Source of the DNA: Arcuatula senhousia
Lineage: Eukaryota; Mollusca; Bivalvia; Mytilida; Mytilidae
Direction of reading: 5' to 3'
NCBI GenBank assembly: GCA_963971305.1
Contig: OZ020307.1
Location: 61,501,702-61,565,701, forward strand
DNA length: 64,000 bases
The translations under genes and the position numbers were made by a program. The number at the start of each line of letters is the position of its first letter. Within the stretch, counting starts at the first letter, position 1. Positions 12,635-24,719 of this stretch are shown here, piece by piece. Below the pieces are notes generated by a model that saw nothing but the letters and a program-made list of their open reading frames with translations, did not search any database and was not told the DNA's origin.

Positions 12635-12800
12635 GTATCCCGTAATTCAACAGGCAAACAGACACTTAACATCATATTTAACACAAAATTAACGGTAAAG
12701 TATTATTTATATGATGTTAAACTAGTGTTCAATTAACACTAAACTTGTGTTAATCGAGCAAATCGTTAATTTAACCTTTAAACAAATCGCCTGTTAATGT
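12635..12800. repeat. GTTAA/TTAAC-rich inverted segment
   Basis: A short segment dense in TTAAC, GTTAA, CACTAGTTTAAC and AGTGTTAATTG, so that many short inverted pairs are possible. The matching segment of copy 2 is 18270-18420. Nothing coding. Confidence 0.4.
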
Positions 12801-14722
12801 TATCAGCACTAATTGGATAATGTCTAGCCGTAATAAGGTTGGCGATACAATATATAAACTTTTTCTGTGTTTTGTTTTCTGACTGGTCGCTAAAATATTA
12901 GTGCAATTCAATAATTATGCATGGTCACGCAAAGACAATGAACTGACCAGATGATGTAATCAAAAGATCAATTAATGAGTCTACATTTCTACCAAAGTTA
13001 CCTATATGTACTTGAATTCAATTTATTATAAACTTTTTGCTCAATTTTGACACGCGTTCCGTTTATTTAAGACTCACAAGAGGCATTTTCCTAAAGTTTG
13101 AAAATGCCAAACACTATTTAAATATGAAAAGCATAGAACAATAATACCATAAATGTGTAACTAGAAACCAAATTATGTCTAAAAGTAAAAAGTAAAACGT
13201 TTAAACCTCATTATACATGAGAGCAAACTGTGTCTTAAATTTAAAAGGCAAAAATAATTTTTGTTTTACTTCAAATTAGTAATAATTCAGGTTAGAAATA
13301 CTATAAACATTACGATATTTAAAAGTTGGTTCCTGGCGCACAAAGTGTTACTGATTTTAATATGATACCCTTTGTATACTAGCTCATTATTTTTCTGAAT
13401 TGCCGCTTGATTGTGGGCTGTGTCGCGTACACTTATTCCACATCTCATTATTTTCTATCATTATTGCACGAAAGAAATATTTTACCAAGCCAATTGTTCC
13501 AGTGCGTAAATAAAAGAAAATCTCTTTCAAGCTGTATTTCATTAACAGACGAAAAATCTTTTGAATTCTCATGATTTTTTTTATATTTTAGTTATCCCTA
13601 CAACTGACTGATTAAATGTAAGCTTTAACAGATTGACAAGTTCTAGAAAAGGACAATCTTAAAGCTAGCTATTATAATGATACAATTGTCAAACTAATGC
13701 ATGCAATGTATTGATTTACATTCAAAACAAATCAGAAGTATGAATAAAAGGAGTTATTTAGAGTCAGTTTAGTAAAAAAAACTAATCTAGTCAAAATATT
13801 CTCTACAAGTGTTTTGAGAATCAGATAAATACAATCTTTAGGATGATGACTATGATATTTTCAATAAGAATTCCAATATAACTGAAACGATTGACGCAAA
13901 TAAAATAAATGTGTTAATAATGTTTTTTTTTTGTTCAAGTAACTGAATATAAGCAAAAAATCTAAAATTGAAAGAACCAGTGTTTTTAATACATGTATTA
14001 CGTACTCAACAAATGCGACTTTGTTTCATAGCCTACATCACTGTTGACAGTTCCCCTGATTAAATATCTGCTCTGCAATGCTTTAGATAACATACTAGCT
14101 AGATATTAGCGTAAGAAGAAAGCAACTCAACAAGCATTTTAAATATTCAGGCAAATTTTAAATATACAAGGCAAATACAAACCTGACGTTGTACATGCAT
14201 TACAAAAATGTTGGGCTAAGCCAGGTTTTATTACTTTCTCCAAAGAAACCTCCCCAAAAAAGATAATCAATGTACTTTTACATCTATATTCATCTGCTAA
14301 TTAATGTTTTAATATATCATTTTAACTCGTTTATATATCACATCCACCCACCCACATAGAGTTCTGAAGCCATGTATACCAATGCTAATGACTTATTTAA
14401 AAAGACTTCCTTATGGCCTTACAACTGAATCCTTGCAAATAACGATGTTAATAACATTATAGATTAGGGAGTAGGTCAACAAAAAAAGATAATTACAAAC
14501 AAGCTCTAAAAACTTATGTTATCATCTCACATTTCAGAACTGCTCTACTCTAATGGTTCGACTTTTGATTTCTAACATCCGTGATGGTAAGAGCTGCCGA
14601 AATAAAGTTCCCTACTCCGGTATCAATACTGCAGTGTTGGAAAACTGATCAAATCTTTAAACCATGTTAAAATTTCAAAATAACTTAAACCTTAACTAAA
14701 GTTTCTGCCAACCCCAAACATA

Positions 14723-15055
14723 CAACCCGTCCGATTTAACTATGGACTTTCGATTGAAGCGTGCAAACACAACAATGAAAATTTACGTTGTTATGAACGA
14801 GCCAATCGGTAACAAAAACCGCAAATCGTCACAGTAGGAAAAACCAACGTCAGCCAGACTATTCATCAATATCCAATCAGATTTTATGTTTGCACGACCC
14901 ATTCAATCAATCAATGTATTTTTATGTCATCAAATGTAATTTGTGGTTTTTGTTAACGATTGGCTTTGTTCACGACGACGTAAATTTTCATTGTTGTGTT
15001 TGCAAATTTCACTTTATGCTACAGTCGAAAGTCCATAGTTAAATCGGAAGGGTTG
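14723..15055. mobile_element. TA-flanked foldback MITE (Tc1/mariner-like ends)
   Basis: A 333-bp element with long inverted arms. The left starts CAACCCGTCCGATTTAACTA, and the right is the inverse of CAACCCTTCCGATTTAACTA. Both are flanked by TA (14721-14722 and 15056-15057), as expected for a Tc1/mariner-type target duplication. The arms extend inward for about 110 bp, including AACAATGAAAATTTACGT and AACAAAAACC. It interrupts a dispersed repeat that is intact in copy 1 (at about 9685), which gives a clean empty-site comparison. Confidence 0.85.
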
Positions 15056-15104
15056 TAGGTTGATCTACATGTAAGTCATAACTTGATTTCCAGTACAGCT
15101 TTTT

Positions 15105-15845
15105 AATGGCCCGACCACGAATGTGGATCTGACATATAATTTAACCCTTGTACGTCCGTACGTCCGTAACACTTTGGCTAAGTTATTGGTTAACGTCCAT
15201 CACTCGGATACTAGATGTTTGGGGTCAATGATATTTCACCACTAGATGCGTCTTGGGTAACATGACACAACCCACTAGAATTTAAGCCACTCTGACTTAT
15301 ACTTAACGCATTAATGCATTTTCTTAAGTTCTTGGTAAAGGTCCATAACTTCGATACTAGATTAAGGGGGTCAATGATATTTCACCACTAGTTGTGTCTT
15401 GGGTAACATGACTCCACCCACTAGAAATTAGGTCACTGCGAACTATATTTTACACATGGATGACTTTGGTTAAGTTCTTGGTTCAGGTCCATAACTTGGA
15501 TACTAGATGTTGGGGGTCAATGATATTTCCCCACTAGATGTGTCTTGGATATCATAACACCACCCACAAGAAATTAGGTCACTGTGACCTATATTTTACA
15601 CATGAATGACTTTGGTTAAGTTCTAAGTTAAGGTCCATATCTCGGATACTACAAGTTGGGGGTCAATGGTATTTCATTACCAGATGTGTCTTGGGTAACA
15701 AAACACCACCAAATAATTGGATCACTATGACCTATATTTTAGGCATGAACACTTTTGATTATTTCTTGGTTAAGGTCCATATCCCAGGTAATACATACCA
15801 TTGGTCAATGATATTTCAAGAACGGGAGAGCCATCCTGTTGCTCA
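15105..15845 (-). mobile_element. Core-tandem-repeat element with ATGGCCCGACCACG end
   Basis: Starts ATGGCCCGACCACGAATGTG, then a short CGTCCGTACGTCCG run, then about four to five tandem units with the phrases GTCAATGATATTTCACCACT, 'tgtcttgggtaacatgac' and 'aggtccataact'. It ends near 'aagaacgggagagccatcctg'. A fuller copy lies at 28540-29525 in the opposite orientation. No reading frame. Confidence 0.75.
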
Positions 15846-15859
15846 TTTACACATTTTCT

Positions 15860-15990
15860 AGTTGCTTAGTTGTTTAATACACTTCATTATCTTTAATATA
15901 ATGTTTTACATTTTCAATCTTTTGGTAGAGCGCCTCTGGTGAGTCTTGAATAGACGAAACGTGCATCAGGCGTAACAAAATTTAGTGTCT
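15860..15990 (-). repeat. Dispersed 'tctattcaagact' repeat, distal part
   Basis: Carries TGAGTCTTGAATAGACGAAA, then 'cgtgcatcaggcgtaacaaaa'. It is the continuation of the repeat begun at about 14590 and split by the two insertions above. Confidence 0.7.
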
Positions 15991-16324
15991 AAAACAGACG
16001 TCCTCTAACACGAAAACATGCACTGTCTGGATAGTCATTCTAAAGGCATACATAACTTGATTTGATATTCGAACAAGGAACTGAATTTCACCATTTAAGA
16101 CAAGGCCATTACTTCACAAAGGATGAGATAAATGGTCATATGAAGTTTTCAAATATCTGTAACTCATAGATCCTAAGATTCACTGGGCTTTGTTTTCGTT
16201 TTCGACTTTTAATTGGATACATGTTTATACAGATTTTCAAAATTATAGATTTTGTAGCCAATTGCCGAATTAAGTCTCAGTGTGCTAAACTCTTTTCTAC
16301 GGACTTTCATTGTTCAATTCTCGC

Positions 16325-18235
16325 TCTGGGGCGCTGTTCTCAAAAGTATCCTAAAAATTGTCTAAGATGTGTCTAAAATCAAATTTTGAGGCCGAGTTAG
16401 GACCATCTTTAGATCATCTTAATCTGTTTCTCGAAACTATCTTAGACGTGTCTTTTCTTAGGACGTCTCAAGAAAGATTTAAAAAAATATTATTAAAAGA
16501 AAATTGAATAATTACCGTTTTAAAGAAAAAATTTCCTCCATATTAACACCAAAAGGTTTACAATTTTGAATGCTCAAAATAAAAGTTATCGTTTTATTTT
16601 TACAGTTTTCATTTAAATTCATAACAACTTTGTCCTAAAATAATTAAAATAACATACAGGGTAATCAAAGAGTGTAAAGAAAAAGAAAAAGCTACGCCGA
16701 GCGCAGCATGATACGACCGCAACAAATTTAACCATGTACGTTGGTGGCCTACTATGGATAATCCATTGCTTTGGTCACATGAAGCCCATAGTGGACTTAC
16801 AAAGCTTTTTGACACATGCATCCTGTGGTGGACTAAAAAATGCATTTTCACACATATATATTTACATCAACATCTAATCATGCAAAAAGCCTTATTTATA
16901 TACATGTAATAATTTACAATTTTGGCCCTTTGACCCCTAATTTCTCAAAAACAGTAAAAGATATTGCAAATCCCGTTTAAAAATAAGGCAGGGATTTTCA
17001 CAACGAATCTAATGAAAAAATATTTTGAAAATCGGACCAAAAATTAAAAAGTTGATTTTTTGGGCGTGGCCTGTCTTTAGCCCCCTGTAGCATTGTAATG
17101 GTGAAATACATATCAAAATCATTGACACATTTAGTAGACAGAATTTTATGAGCACTTAAACAAAAAAAGAATTTTCCAAATTGAATGAATAATAAAAATT
17201 CTACAACAGTTTTGTCAATACACCCGTTTAGGCCCCTTTGGCCCTTTTTTTAAAACAGTAGGGGCCACAAACTCCAAATACAAAACCAACATTCCTTTAG
17301 TGGATATTATCATCATATTTAAACTTCATAACAATTGGCTGGCCCACTACAACTTAATTTTAAGTGTAAAACTATTTGCCTTGACAAACTTTTAAAATTG
17401 GTGTTTTTGGCCCCTTTGACCCCTAATTTCTCGAAAACGGTAAGAGATATTGCAAATCTGATTGAAAAACGCAACCAGGGATTTTTACAAGAAAGATTTT
17501 GAAAATCGGACCACAAATAAAAAAGTCGATTTTTTGGGTGTGGCCCCTTTTTGACCCCTTATAGCAATGTAACGGTACAAGATACAAGATACAACAAAGA
17601 TGTTCTTACATTTTGGTGACAGAATTTATTGATGTATACAATAAAAATAAGAATAATCAAAATCAGATGAAAATTAAACATTCTACAGACGTTTTGTCAA
17701 TACACCCGTTTTAGCCCCTTTTGGCCCTTTTTTTGTAAAACGGTAGGTGCCAGAAACCCCAAATGCAATATTAACCTTCCTTTAGTGGTTTAAACATTAT
17801 ATCAAAATTTTATAACAATTGGTTAACTACAACTTAAGTTATCGCACGGAAACTAAAGTGTCTACAGACGACGACAACGACAACGACAACAACGACGACG
17901 ACAACGACATCGCCATAACATAATACGATCGCAAAAAATTTGCGGTCGTATAAAAACCCATGCATGTCGACTCGAATAGAAGTGAAAAGGTGATTAAATT
18001 TCACTACGTAAACACATGGACAAAATATTCTGAGTTATAGTGCATAAAATATGTAATATTTAAGATTAGATGGTTTAAAGACATCCAATTATATTTTTTT
18101 AATTCTTATCATAAAATTTTGACCAAGTCTGGAATAAGATGGATTCGGGAACACGACTTTAAAAAACTTAAACAGTCAGATGGTCTATAGACACGTCTTA
18201 GTTCTAAGATAGCTTCGAGAACACCGTCCCTGGTT
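16325..18235. mobile_element. MITE with CAGGG-type ends, interrupted (copy 2)
   Basis: Counterpart of 12031-12620. Left end CTGGGGCGCTGTTCTC at 16327; right end GAGAACACCGTCCCTGG at about 18215. Split by the 16683-17957 insertion. Confidence 0.65.
16683..17957 (+). mobile_element. GCTACGCCGAGCGCAGC element, larger copy
   Basis: Same family as 10208-11153. Begins AAAGCTACGCCGAGCGCAGC and ends with a (GACAAC/GACGAC)n run (17868-17910) and the TTTGCGGTCGTAT hairpin. Here an internal block beginning 'ccctaatttctcaaaaac' occurs twice (about 16950 and 17425, period near 475 bp), but only once in the other copy. Confidence 0.65.
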
Positions 18236-18639
18236 TTTCACATTGATATCAAATAATTCAACATGAAAACAGACACTTAAAGTAAACATTATATCTAACA
18301 CAAAATTAACAGTAAAGTTAATCTAATATTTATTTGATGTTAAACTAGTGTTAAATTAACGTTAAATTTGGGTTAATAAGGCTAATCGTTAGTTTAACCA
18401 TATTAAAAAAGTGCCTGTTAATGCTATCAGCACTAATTGGATCATGTCTAGCCTTAATATGGTTTGAGATATAAACCTTTTCTGTGGTTTGTTTACTGAC
18501 TGGCCGCCAAAATATTAAGTGCAATTCAGTAATGATGCATGGTCACGCAAAGACAATGAACTGACCAGATGTTGTAATAAAAAGATCGATAAAGGAGTCT
18601 ACATCTTTACCAAAGTTGCCTACGTGTACTTGAATTCTT

Positions 18640-19487
18640 TTCATTATCCAATTTCACTCAATGTTTCACAAATAGGATGGTAGAAAGAAAAAAAAATATA
18701 ATAAAAAGAAAACTTTAAGTCACTTATATTTCCATCTGACTTCAACATATGTCATTTTGAATAATATATAGTATATTTTTGAGTTTCCATGTGTCAATCT
18801 GATGTACACAGAATGTGCAACATTACTAAGGAAAAACTATAAGAACAGAATACAGTCTTTTAACTTCTTGCAGCGAGATACATCATCAAAATAAGTTTAA
18901 ATATCAATGCATTGATAAAATTTTACTATTTTGACAATTAATTTATATTTGCAATGTTCTTTCAAATCAAAAATGTAACAAAGTTCCAGAAATTTTAAAA
19001 TGTTTGTCTTAAATAATCCATTCTTTTGGCCACAAAAAAGCATAAGAAAATATTTCATTTAAAAACATAGTGGGTACTATATTAATTGTTTATGTATGTA
19101 ATATGCTCTAATGGCATTTTCATTGTCTGATATGAGTACTTGATTAACTAGATGCTTGATCATTATGGAGTGACTTAAAAATTATCAAACTTACAATGTT
19201 GATAAAAAAAGATTCATGAGGTATTGTTTATTTGCAGCGGTGGATATAGAAGATTTTCTGGAGGTTGTAATCCAACCTTTCCTTTGGGTGTTTTAACAAA
19301 TTGGTCAGAGTCCCCTCTTTCATCCTCAGTCGAATGTGGGTTGAACCAACCCTCTTTCGAAATAATTCTGGATCAGTTTTTTTTGTCCGTATAAGAAATT
19401 TAGAAATTGAAAAAATTGTAATTGGTAGATTAAATCATTTTCCCTTACAAGGCAAAATGATAGTCCTAATATAATCCCCAAACTTAC
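18640..19487. other. Unassigned; exon-like block at 19236-19375
   Basis: Mostly AT-rich and featureless. The block 19236-19375 is more GC-rich and follows TTTGCAG on the plus strand. Its minus strand reads 'ctgatccagaattatttcg' ... 'ggttggattacaacctcc'. This resembles a bivalve-wide repeat that includes 'ggatccgcccctg' phrases (another fragment is near 39505). I treat it as a repeat fragment. No GGT small-subunit sequence is visible here. Confidence 0.4.
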
Positions 19488-19659
19488 GTTTTAGATTTTA
19501 TAAGACGTCTTCTTTCTGAAGCATATTCTTTCGATAACAACTGTGCCACTGGGACTTCGACTTTACTTTGATCAGCAACAAACCAGTTTGTATCAGCAAA
19601 GCTTATCTTAATTGCCTCAATGACGTTGTGTAAATACTCTGCTGAATTGTGACCCATTG
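19488..19659 (-). CDS. GGT-like: GGT (YwrD-like) exon G, last exon found
   Basis: A 172-nt exon with acceptor ...TTTGTTTCCAG and donor GTAAGT. It encodes SMGHNSAEYLHNVIEAIKIS, then FADTNWFVADQSKVEVPV and LLSKEYASERRRLI. M-G-H-N-S-A-E-Y-L-H and F-A-D-x-x-W-x-x-A-D mark the end of the GGT large subunit, just before the autoproteolytic site. Two bases are left at the donor, so at least one more exon is expected. The seven exons total 1005 nt (335 codons), against about 530-560 residues usual for the family. The missing part is the small subunit with the nucleophilic Thr. Confidence 0.93.
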
Positions 19660-20195
19660 CTGGAAACAAAGAAAAATTAACATTGAAACTATTATATATC
19701 TGAATGATTATTTTTGCAGACTTATATGAATCAAGTCACGACATTGACCTCCCCTGTTAATCATTGGTAATTGAATTTACCAACATTGATACTCATTTGG
19801 GAACAGTACAATAAATACTGTCTAAGAATAAATTAAAGTTTAATTTGAAGCTTTGTACCAAAATGGGAGCAAAATATCACATGAGGAAAATGCTTAAATC
19901 TATTGTAAAAATCAGAAGATTTTTTTTCTAAGATTAAGAGGTCCTTGTTAGAAAAAATTATAATGAAAAAAAAACGCTTTCAAATGTATAGACATATATT
20001 TCATAAAACTATACATGTTTTTGTAACCTAATGAGAAACAAGTTTAGTTAAAATATTATACTAGTAGTGTAAGAAAAGTCAAGAAATCAAAAGAAAAGTC
20101 ATGAAAGCGGCAATATATTTAACAAAAATGTCTCCCAAGAGGACCTAAATGTTCAAATCTTTCAAGGTTCCAAATATGTAAAAAACAAGACTTAC
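19660..20195 (-). other. GGT intron between exons F and G
   Basis: A 536-bp AT-rich intron with GTAAGT at its start and TTTCCAG at its end on the minus strand. I see no gene, RNA or repeat that I recognise in it. Confidence 0.85.
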
Positions 20196-20436
20196 AAACA
20201 AGATCTATATTTTCAAGAATGTTCAATGCTATCAGTGCGCATATTCCTTGCCCATTTGGAGGAATTTCCCAAACTCTCAACCCCTTATAGGATGTACTGA
20301 TTGGGTCTTCAAAAGTGGTCACGTGATTTTTTAAATCGTCTGACGTCATTACACCGCCATGTTCTTGGATGACATCAGCTATGGCTTTTCCTATTCTCCC
20401 TCCATAAAATTGTTCTTTTCCACCAGTCCCAAGCTC
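20196..20436 (-). CDS. GGT-like: GGT (YwrD-like) exon F, PPNGQGI block
   Basis: The longest recognised exon (241 nt), with acceptor ...GGCTCACAG and donor GTAAGT. It encodes ELGTGGKEQFYGGRIGKAIA, then HGGVMTSDDLKNH, STSYKGLRVWEI and PPNGQGICALIALNILE. The strings F-Y-x-G-R-I, G-G-x-M-T-x-D-D-L and P-P-N-x-Q-G are well-known large-subunit motifs. It ends with one base (T) that joins CA of exon G to form Ser. The exon lies on the far side of a 13,684-bp intron that carries the minisatellite array. Codon use and intactness look like a real gene: there is no frameshift or internal stop. Confidence 0.93.
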
Positions 20437-20639
20437 CTGTGAGCCAAATAAAATAATAGTTATTCATTATATTTGATTGCTAATACATGAGAATTTATCC
20501 TTTGATTTCTTTTAGCTTCAAATATTAGTCATTTTAATTTGCTTTATCAGTCAAAACTTAATAGAAAAGATAGAAAAGAAGTGTTTTGTTAAAGGTCTCA
20601 CATCGAGTCTAAGAAAAGGAACTCTAAACATGAGCTTAT

Positions 20640-20860
20640 ACTTTAATCTATCGAGAGGTTTAGGAGTGTGAGGTGTTGGAGTCTAACAGGACGGTCAGTT
20701 TCATTTCAAGGTGGTAACTTTATTACGTACAGATGTACAAGTCCCATTTCTTTTAAAATAAAAGATCAGGACTCGATCTCACAACCTCCACCTGTATGGG
20801 CTAGTGATCAATAGTGTAGTCCTTAAAATAGCACATAAAACCAAGCGGTCACCAAGGCTC
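20640..20860 (-). repeat. tRNA-derived SINE candidate
   Basis: Read on the minus strand, 20755-20830 contains GGACTACACTATTGATCACT, then AGGTTGTGAGATCGAGTCCT. The second part matches an RNA polymerase III B box (GAGTTCGANTCC) with one change. Its setting, after a short spacer with a 'cta..gatcacta' A-box-like stretch, is typical of tRNA-derived SINEs. It is too worn to be a tRNA gene (no intact acceptor stem). Confidence 0.4.
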
Positions 20861-22289
20861 CGAATAATGTAAGTATGTAGACACTATTTGCTCGACTTGA
20901 CGATACTTAGTACTTAGTATGTTAATTAAAATCATAGATTTTTTTAATCAATGGACGACTGCTAAAATAGGAGAAACGTGCATATTGGTCATTTTGACGA
21001 AAAATTCAAATACAATAGTATTTTGTTTTAGGGAGGAAGGAAGGGCGGGGCTAATTCTAAAACAGACAGTGGTGTCACATGTAATTTTATTTAGACTTTA
21101 CAGGCACGTGGTCATCGTCATATTCTTAGATATTCTTGTCAGTGCATAGCATAATAGTGCAAAACTAGAACAAAACAACGGAAAAGCACACAGGGGAATA
21201 ATAAAAGTAGATCCTTTCTACACGATTTGATAATGGTATAATAAAAATCATAAATATTGTATGACAAACATGTACATTGTTGGAAGTAATAAAATCAAAA
21301 AAATATAACTTGTCTAAAGATAGTGTGTGCTATCCTTTATATCCCAGAGATTTAATATGTTAGTGTGAAAGTAACAATTAACTTATATCATCCAGACAAA
21401 AAATGCTGAATAGTGTTTACCAATAGCATCTGATTTGAGTGAAAGCCCTAGAAATACCTGTCGAGTTAAATTAATCAGACCACTAACAAAAAATGCCAAT
21501 GGTGCAATAAAGACAAATATAGAAAATCATTGGTGTGAGGACACGGGCCTAGAAAAAGGACACCCCGCAATTTGAATAAGATAGAAATCAAAGGAGATTA
21601 ATAATTTTAAGAAAAAGGTGTTAGGAGTACCAAAAAACACATTCAAATATCGTAAGTTCTAAAAGGTTACGACAAAATCAAAGGACAAGAAAGACAAGAC
21701 GTTCGATAAAACTAGAGGCTCCCAGGAGCTTGAAACGCTCACCTGACTTCAATTACTGATGGAATGAAAATAATTTGGGGAATCTGAGTTGGAAAAAAAA
21801 ACCAATAAAGGATCACTTTACGATTTCACCCTACCTAATGTACACTTGGCATTTGATCTTGAGTTGGTCGCAAATGGCATTAATTAGGACGCCTCGAACT
21901 TTGCAAGGTAAGAAAAACATCATTATGAAATGATTATTTCTTATTTAGTTGCACAGTTCGGGGGCCTGTTGATAAAGCTATATTGCAGTACCATTGTTTT
22001 TAAATTTGGTCCAGTCATTTTATCGTTGGACGTGTTTTAACAAGATAATAGGGGGATGTCTTAAGGGTAAACATTGCATTTTCTATGTTGTTTTCAAATA
22101 AGGTCGTGTTAATTCTTCTTTTATCCACTTTTTTTTAATGTTGCTTTAACAGTTGTTCTTATTCAAGATTAAACTTGCTTAAAAATATGATTTTCGATGA
22201 AAAAATAAGGAACACACAATTTGCATATGTGTAGATGAAGAACAAGCATTTTCGTTAAGAGGTTGTGCGTTTCCTTTGTTACAATTATA

Positions 22290-22555
22290 GTATAAGACGA
22301 TCACAAGCGTTTGGGTCCAGGTTTTTTTTCTTTTTACTATAAATTACGTGTATATATAAAAAATCATATCGTCTATATACAGGCGCTCGGGTGCAGGTTT
22401 TTTTTTATTATTAATAACGTGTATATAAAAATAATCATATCGTCTATCTACTATTTCCACTTTCCACTGGGCGTTTGGTCCAGGTTTATTTCTTTTTATT
22501 ATAAATAACGTGTATATAAAAAATCATATCGTCTATATACTATTTCCACTTTCAT
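22290..22555 (+). repeat. Tandem repeat, about 75-100 bp unit, three copies
   Basis: Three copies of a unit with the phrase order 'gcgtttgg(gt)ccaggttt', a T-run, 'attataaataacgtgtatata', then AAAAATCATATCGTCTAT. The spacers differ (some carry 'actatttccactttc'). Non-coding. Confidence 0.75.
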
Positions 22556-22612
22556 TCGTAATGCCTTCGTTAAAGCATCTTCTGTCTAAGTGTCGTCGGT
22601 TTCATTTATCTT

Positions 22613-22741
22613 ATTACTCTATTTTATAGTTATAGTTAAAGTTGGGCGGAGCTTAATTTTCTCGGTCGTTTAGGATGGATTTAAATGAAGAAAACCGAAA
22701 TAATTGACCCGTGACCAGCCCGGTCAATAAAATAGAGTAAT
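22613..22741. repeat. Inverted-repeat segment with 15-bp perfect arms
   Basis: ATTACTCTATTTTAT at 22613-22627 is the exact inverse of ATAAAATAGAGTAAT at 22727-22741. The segment and the next about 130 bp are richer in CG dinucleotides than the surrounding intron and include GATGGCGGCAC (YY1-like). It could be a small foldback element or part of an old promoter-like insert. I cannot decide. Confidence 0.45.
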
Positions 22742-24719
22742 ACGATGGCGGCACGAATAAAACGATGGTGCACAGGAAACACGGCGCTTAAAATTTTATT
22801 CGTATATATCCGTCGTAACTTGAGTAATAGCACGGAGATGCAGTCCGAAAACCGGTGGTATTTAAACAATAGAATGTGAGCTCTTCATCGGAAAAGATAG
22901 GAAAGTCAATTCGAATGTTTATCCTGGTTGTCAAGTGAATCAAAAGTTCTTTTTAGTACAAAATTTCTTCCAATTTTAAGTTATGCTGATAAAATAAACT
23001 TTTTTGAATTAAAAAGAGTTTTTAAAAGTAACAGATTGCATTTTAATGCATGTTATTATGTGGATATTTATGAAATGCATACGGTGCAAACTGAAATGGA
23101 TCGCACAACTCTAACTTTTATATAAAAAATTGAAAAAAATCACACTATTTGTTTAAATGTATATCTTCCCATCTGCAAATTTTCAGACATGTACTGCAAA
23201 AGGTAAAGCCAAAATAAAATTAAGAAAAAGACCTATTTTTCTAGTCCGTCTTGACAACCTTCTTTTTAAAAGTACACGATTTACCTGTTGAATTCGATTA
23301 TGTCATAGAACATGTTTACCTTTTTGACCGGTATCCGTACATTGGGATCAACAGTATGTGAATTTGCATTGTATTGGAGTAAATGTCCAATTCAATATTC
23401 AGTCATCCGTTTTAAAAATAGGAATGCCTCCCATCTATCATGTTTATAATTTATTAAAGATAGAACTTGGTTGTGTCCCTTGAAAGTTTTTCATAGTTAC
23501 ACATTGAATTCAAATGGATCGTTATATGATAACAGTAAAATATAATTTTCAAACTAATATCTGTCGAAAGAAAAGGTAATAACCTAACATTCCAACAAGT
23601 ATCGAAAATGTACTGCAGGTATTACGCCTTGTGTGATTTTTTAAAGGTTGAGTTGACATTTTAATTTTTTCCAACGGCCAATAAGTTTCACTCGATTTGT
23701 TAAAATATGCACTTTTGTTGACCTTATAAACAACTGTTTACGCAACAGAAAAGATTCGTTAATAACATAACATGTCCAACGTATATGATAGTAGTCAAAT
23801 CCATGCGTAATAAATGAAAATTGAAGATTGTTTATATGCCGTCGCCATCGTTGTTGTCATCGTTAAAAATTTAAAAACACATTAGCTGTTTTCTGCAGGG
23901 GAGATAATTGAATACCACTAGATATTAGACTGGATGGAAACACGACACTGGTCTGAAGTAAGAAATATCAAACGTGTCAAAGTGCCTTATAGGGACATTT
24001 ATTAATCAATATCAGTTAGGCTTTCAGGTATGGCGTGTTACAGTGAATCGTCGAGAAAAATATAAGTACATGTAGCCCAGCTTTTGTTCTTTTAACTAAA
24101 GTGCAGCAGGAGGAAGACTTGCAAGACAGCAGCTTATGATACAAGTACCCTCATTAATTCTATATTCATAATTTTCTCGTTTCCAAAAACTAATAAAGGA
24201 AATACTAAGTAAAAAAAAGGAACTAAAATGATCAGTCTCAAAGGTACAAGAAGACAAAACAAAACAAGGCGAAGACAATCTGGATCTAGAATCTTCTGAC
24301 GCTTTCCTTTTCGTTCTGTTCTTTCCAACCAGACGATTCCCTCTTCCACGTCCAGGCCTTTATTGCATCTTTTCAGGTCGTTTTGCAATAACAATGTATG
24401 CTTTGGTGTAATGTTTCTACATAGTTACAACATATACTTGATGTTATAGGATTATGTGTGCTTCGGTCAACTCACACAAGGCACGAACAAAACAAGATAA
24501 GGTAACATTTCTTTTTCTGTTCTATCTTTACAGTCTCTACATATTAGCTTTAGATCAAATGTCTCATTTACTCTTTTTGATCGACATCATGGACAGCAGG
24601 GGTATACTTCGAGAGCCTTCGTTTTAACTTGTTATCCATACATACTAATTAGGGGCAGCAAAGGACAATTTCTATAGATTAAACTATATAATATTGCATG
24701 TCACGTTATTACATAAAAT

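Larger units (their letters stand above)
5800..13015 (+). repeat. Segmental tandem duplication, copy 1
   Basis: Sequence at 5800-6740 and 9050-13015 matches 13040-18640 in the same order. Shared landmarks include 'gagcaaactgtgtctta', 'cacaaagtgttactgattt', 'cacatagagttctgaagcc', 'ctggggcgctgttct' and 'gtcacgcaaagacaatgaa'. Copy 1 is interrupted by the Penelope-like region (about 6760-9000) and by a nested pair of elements (9998-11832). Without them about 3.1 kb remains, close to the about 3.2 kb left in copy 2. Confidence 0.8.
13040..18640 (+). repeat. Segmental tandem duplication, copy 2
   Basis: Second copy of the 5800-13015 segment, lying directly after it with the junction at about 13015-13060. 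Interrupted by a TA-flanked MITE (14723-15055), a core-tandem-repeat element (about 15105-15845) and the GCCGAGCGCAGC element (16683-17957). Removing these leaves about 3.2 kb. None of the three is at the matching position of copy 1. Confidence 0.8.

Noticed and set aside
19236..19375. Possible plus-strand exon after TTTGCAG
   Set aside because: The sequence resembles a known mollusc repeat with 'gatccag..' phrases and has no domain. The strand is opposite to the gene.
20755..20830. tRNA gene
   Set aside because: Only the B-box region is tRNA-like. The acceptor and anticodon stems do not pair, so a SINE remnant is more likely.
24134..24394. Minus-strand frame with a charged stretch (VWLERTERKGKRQK)
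   Set aside because: Slightly GC-richer than its flanks but has no clear splice sites or recognisable family, and ends in a low-complexity hydrophobic run.
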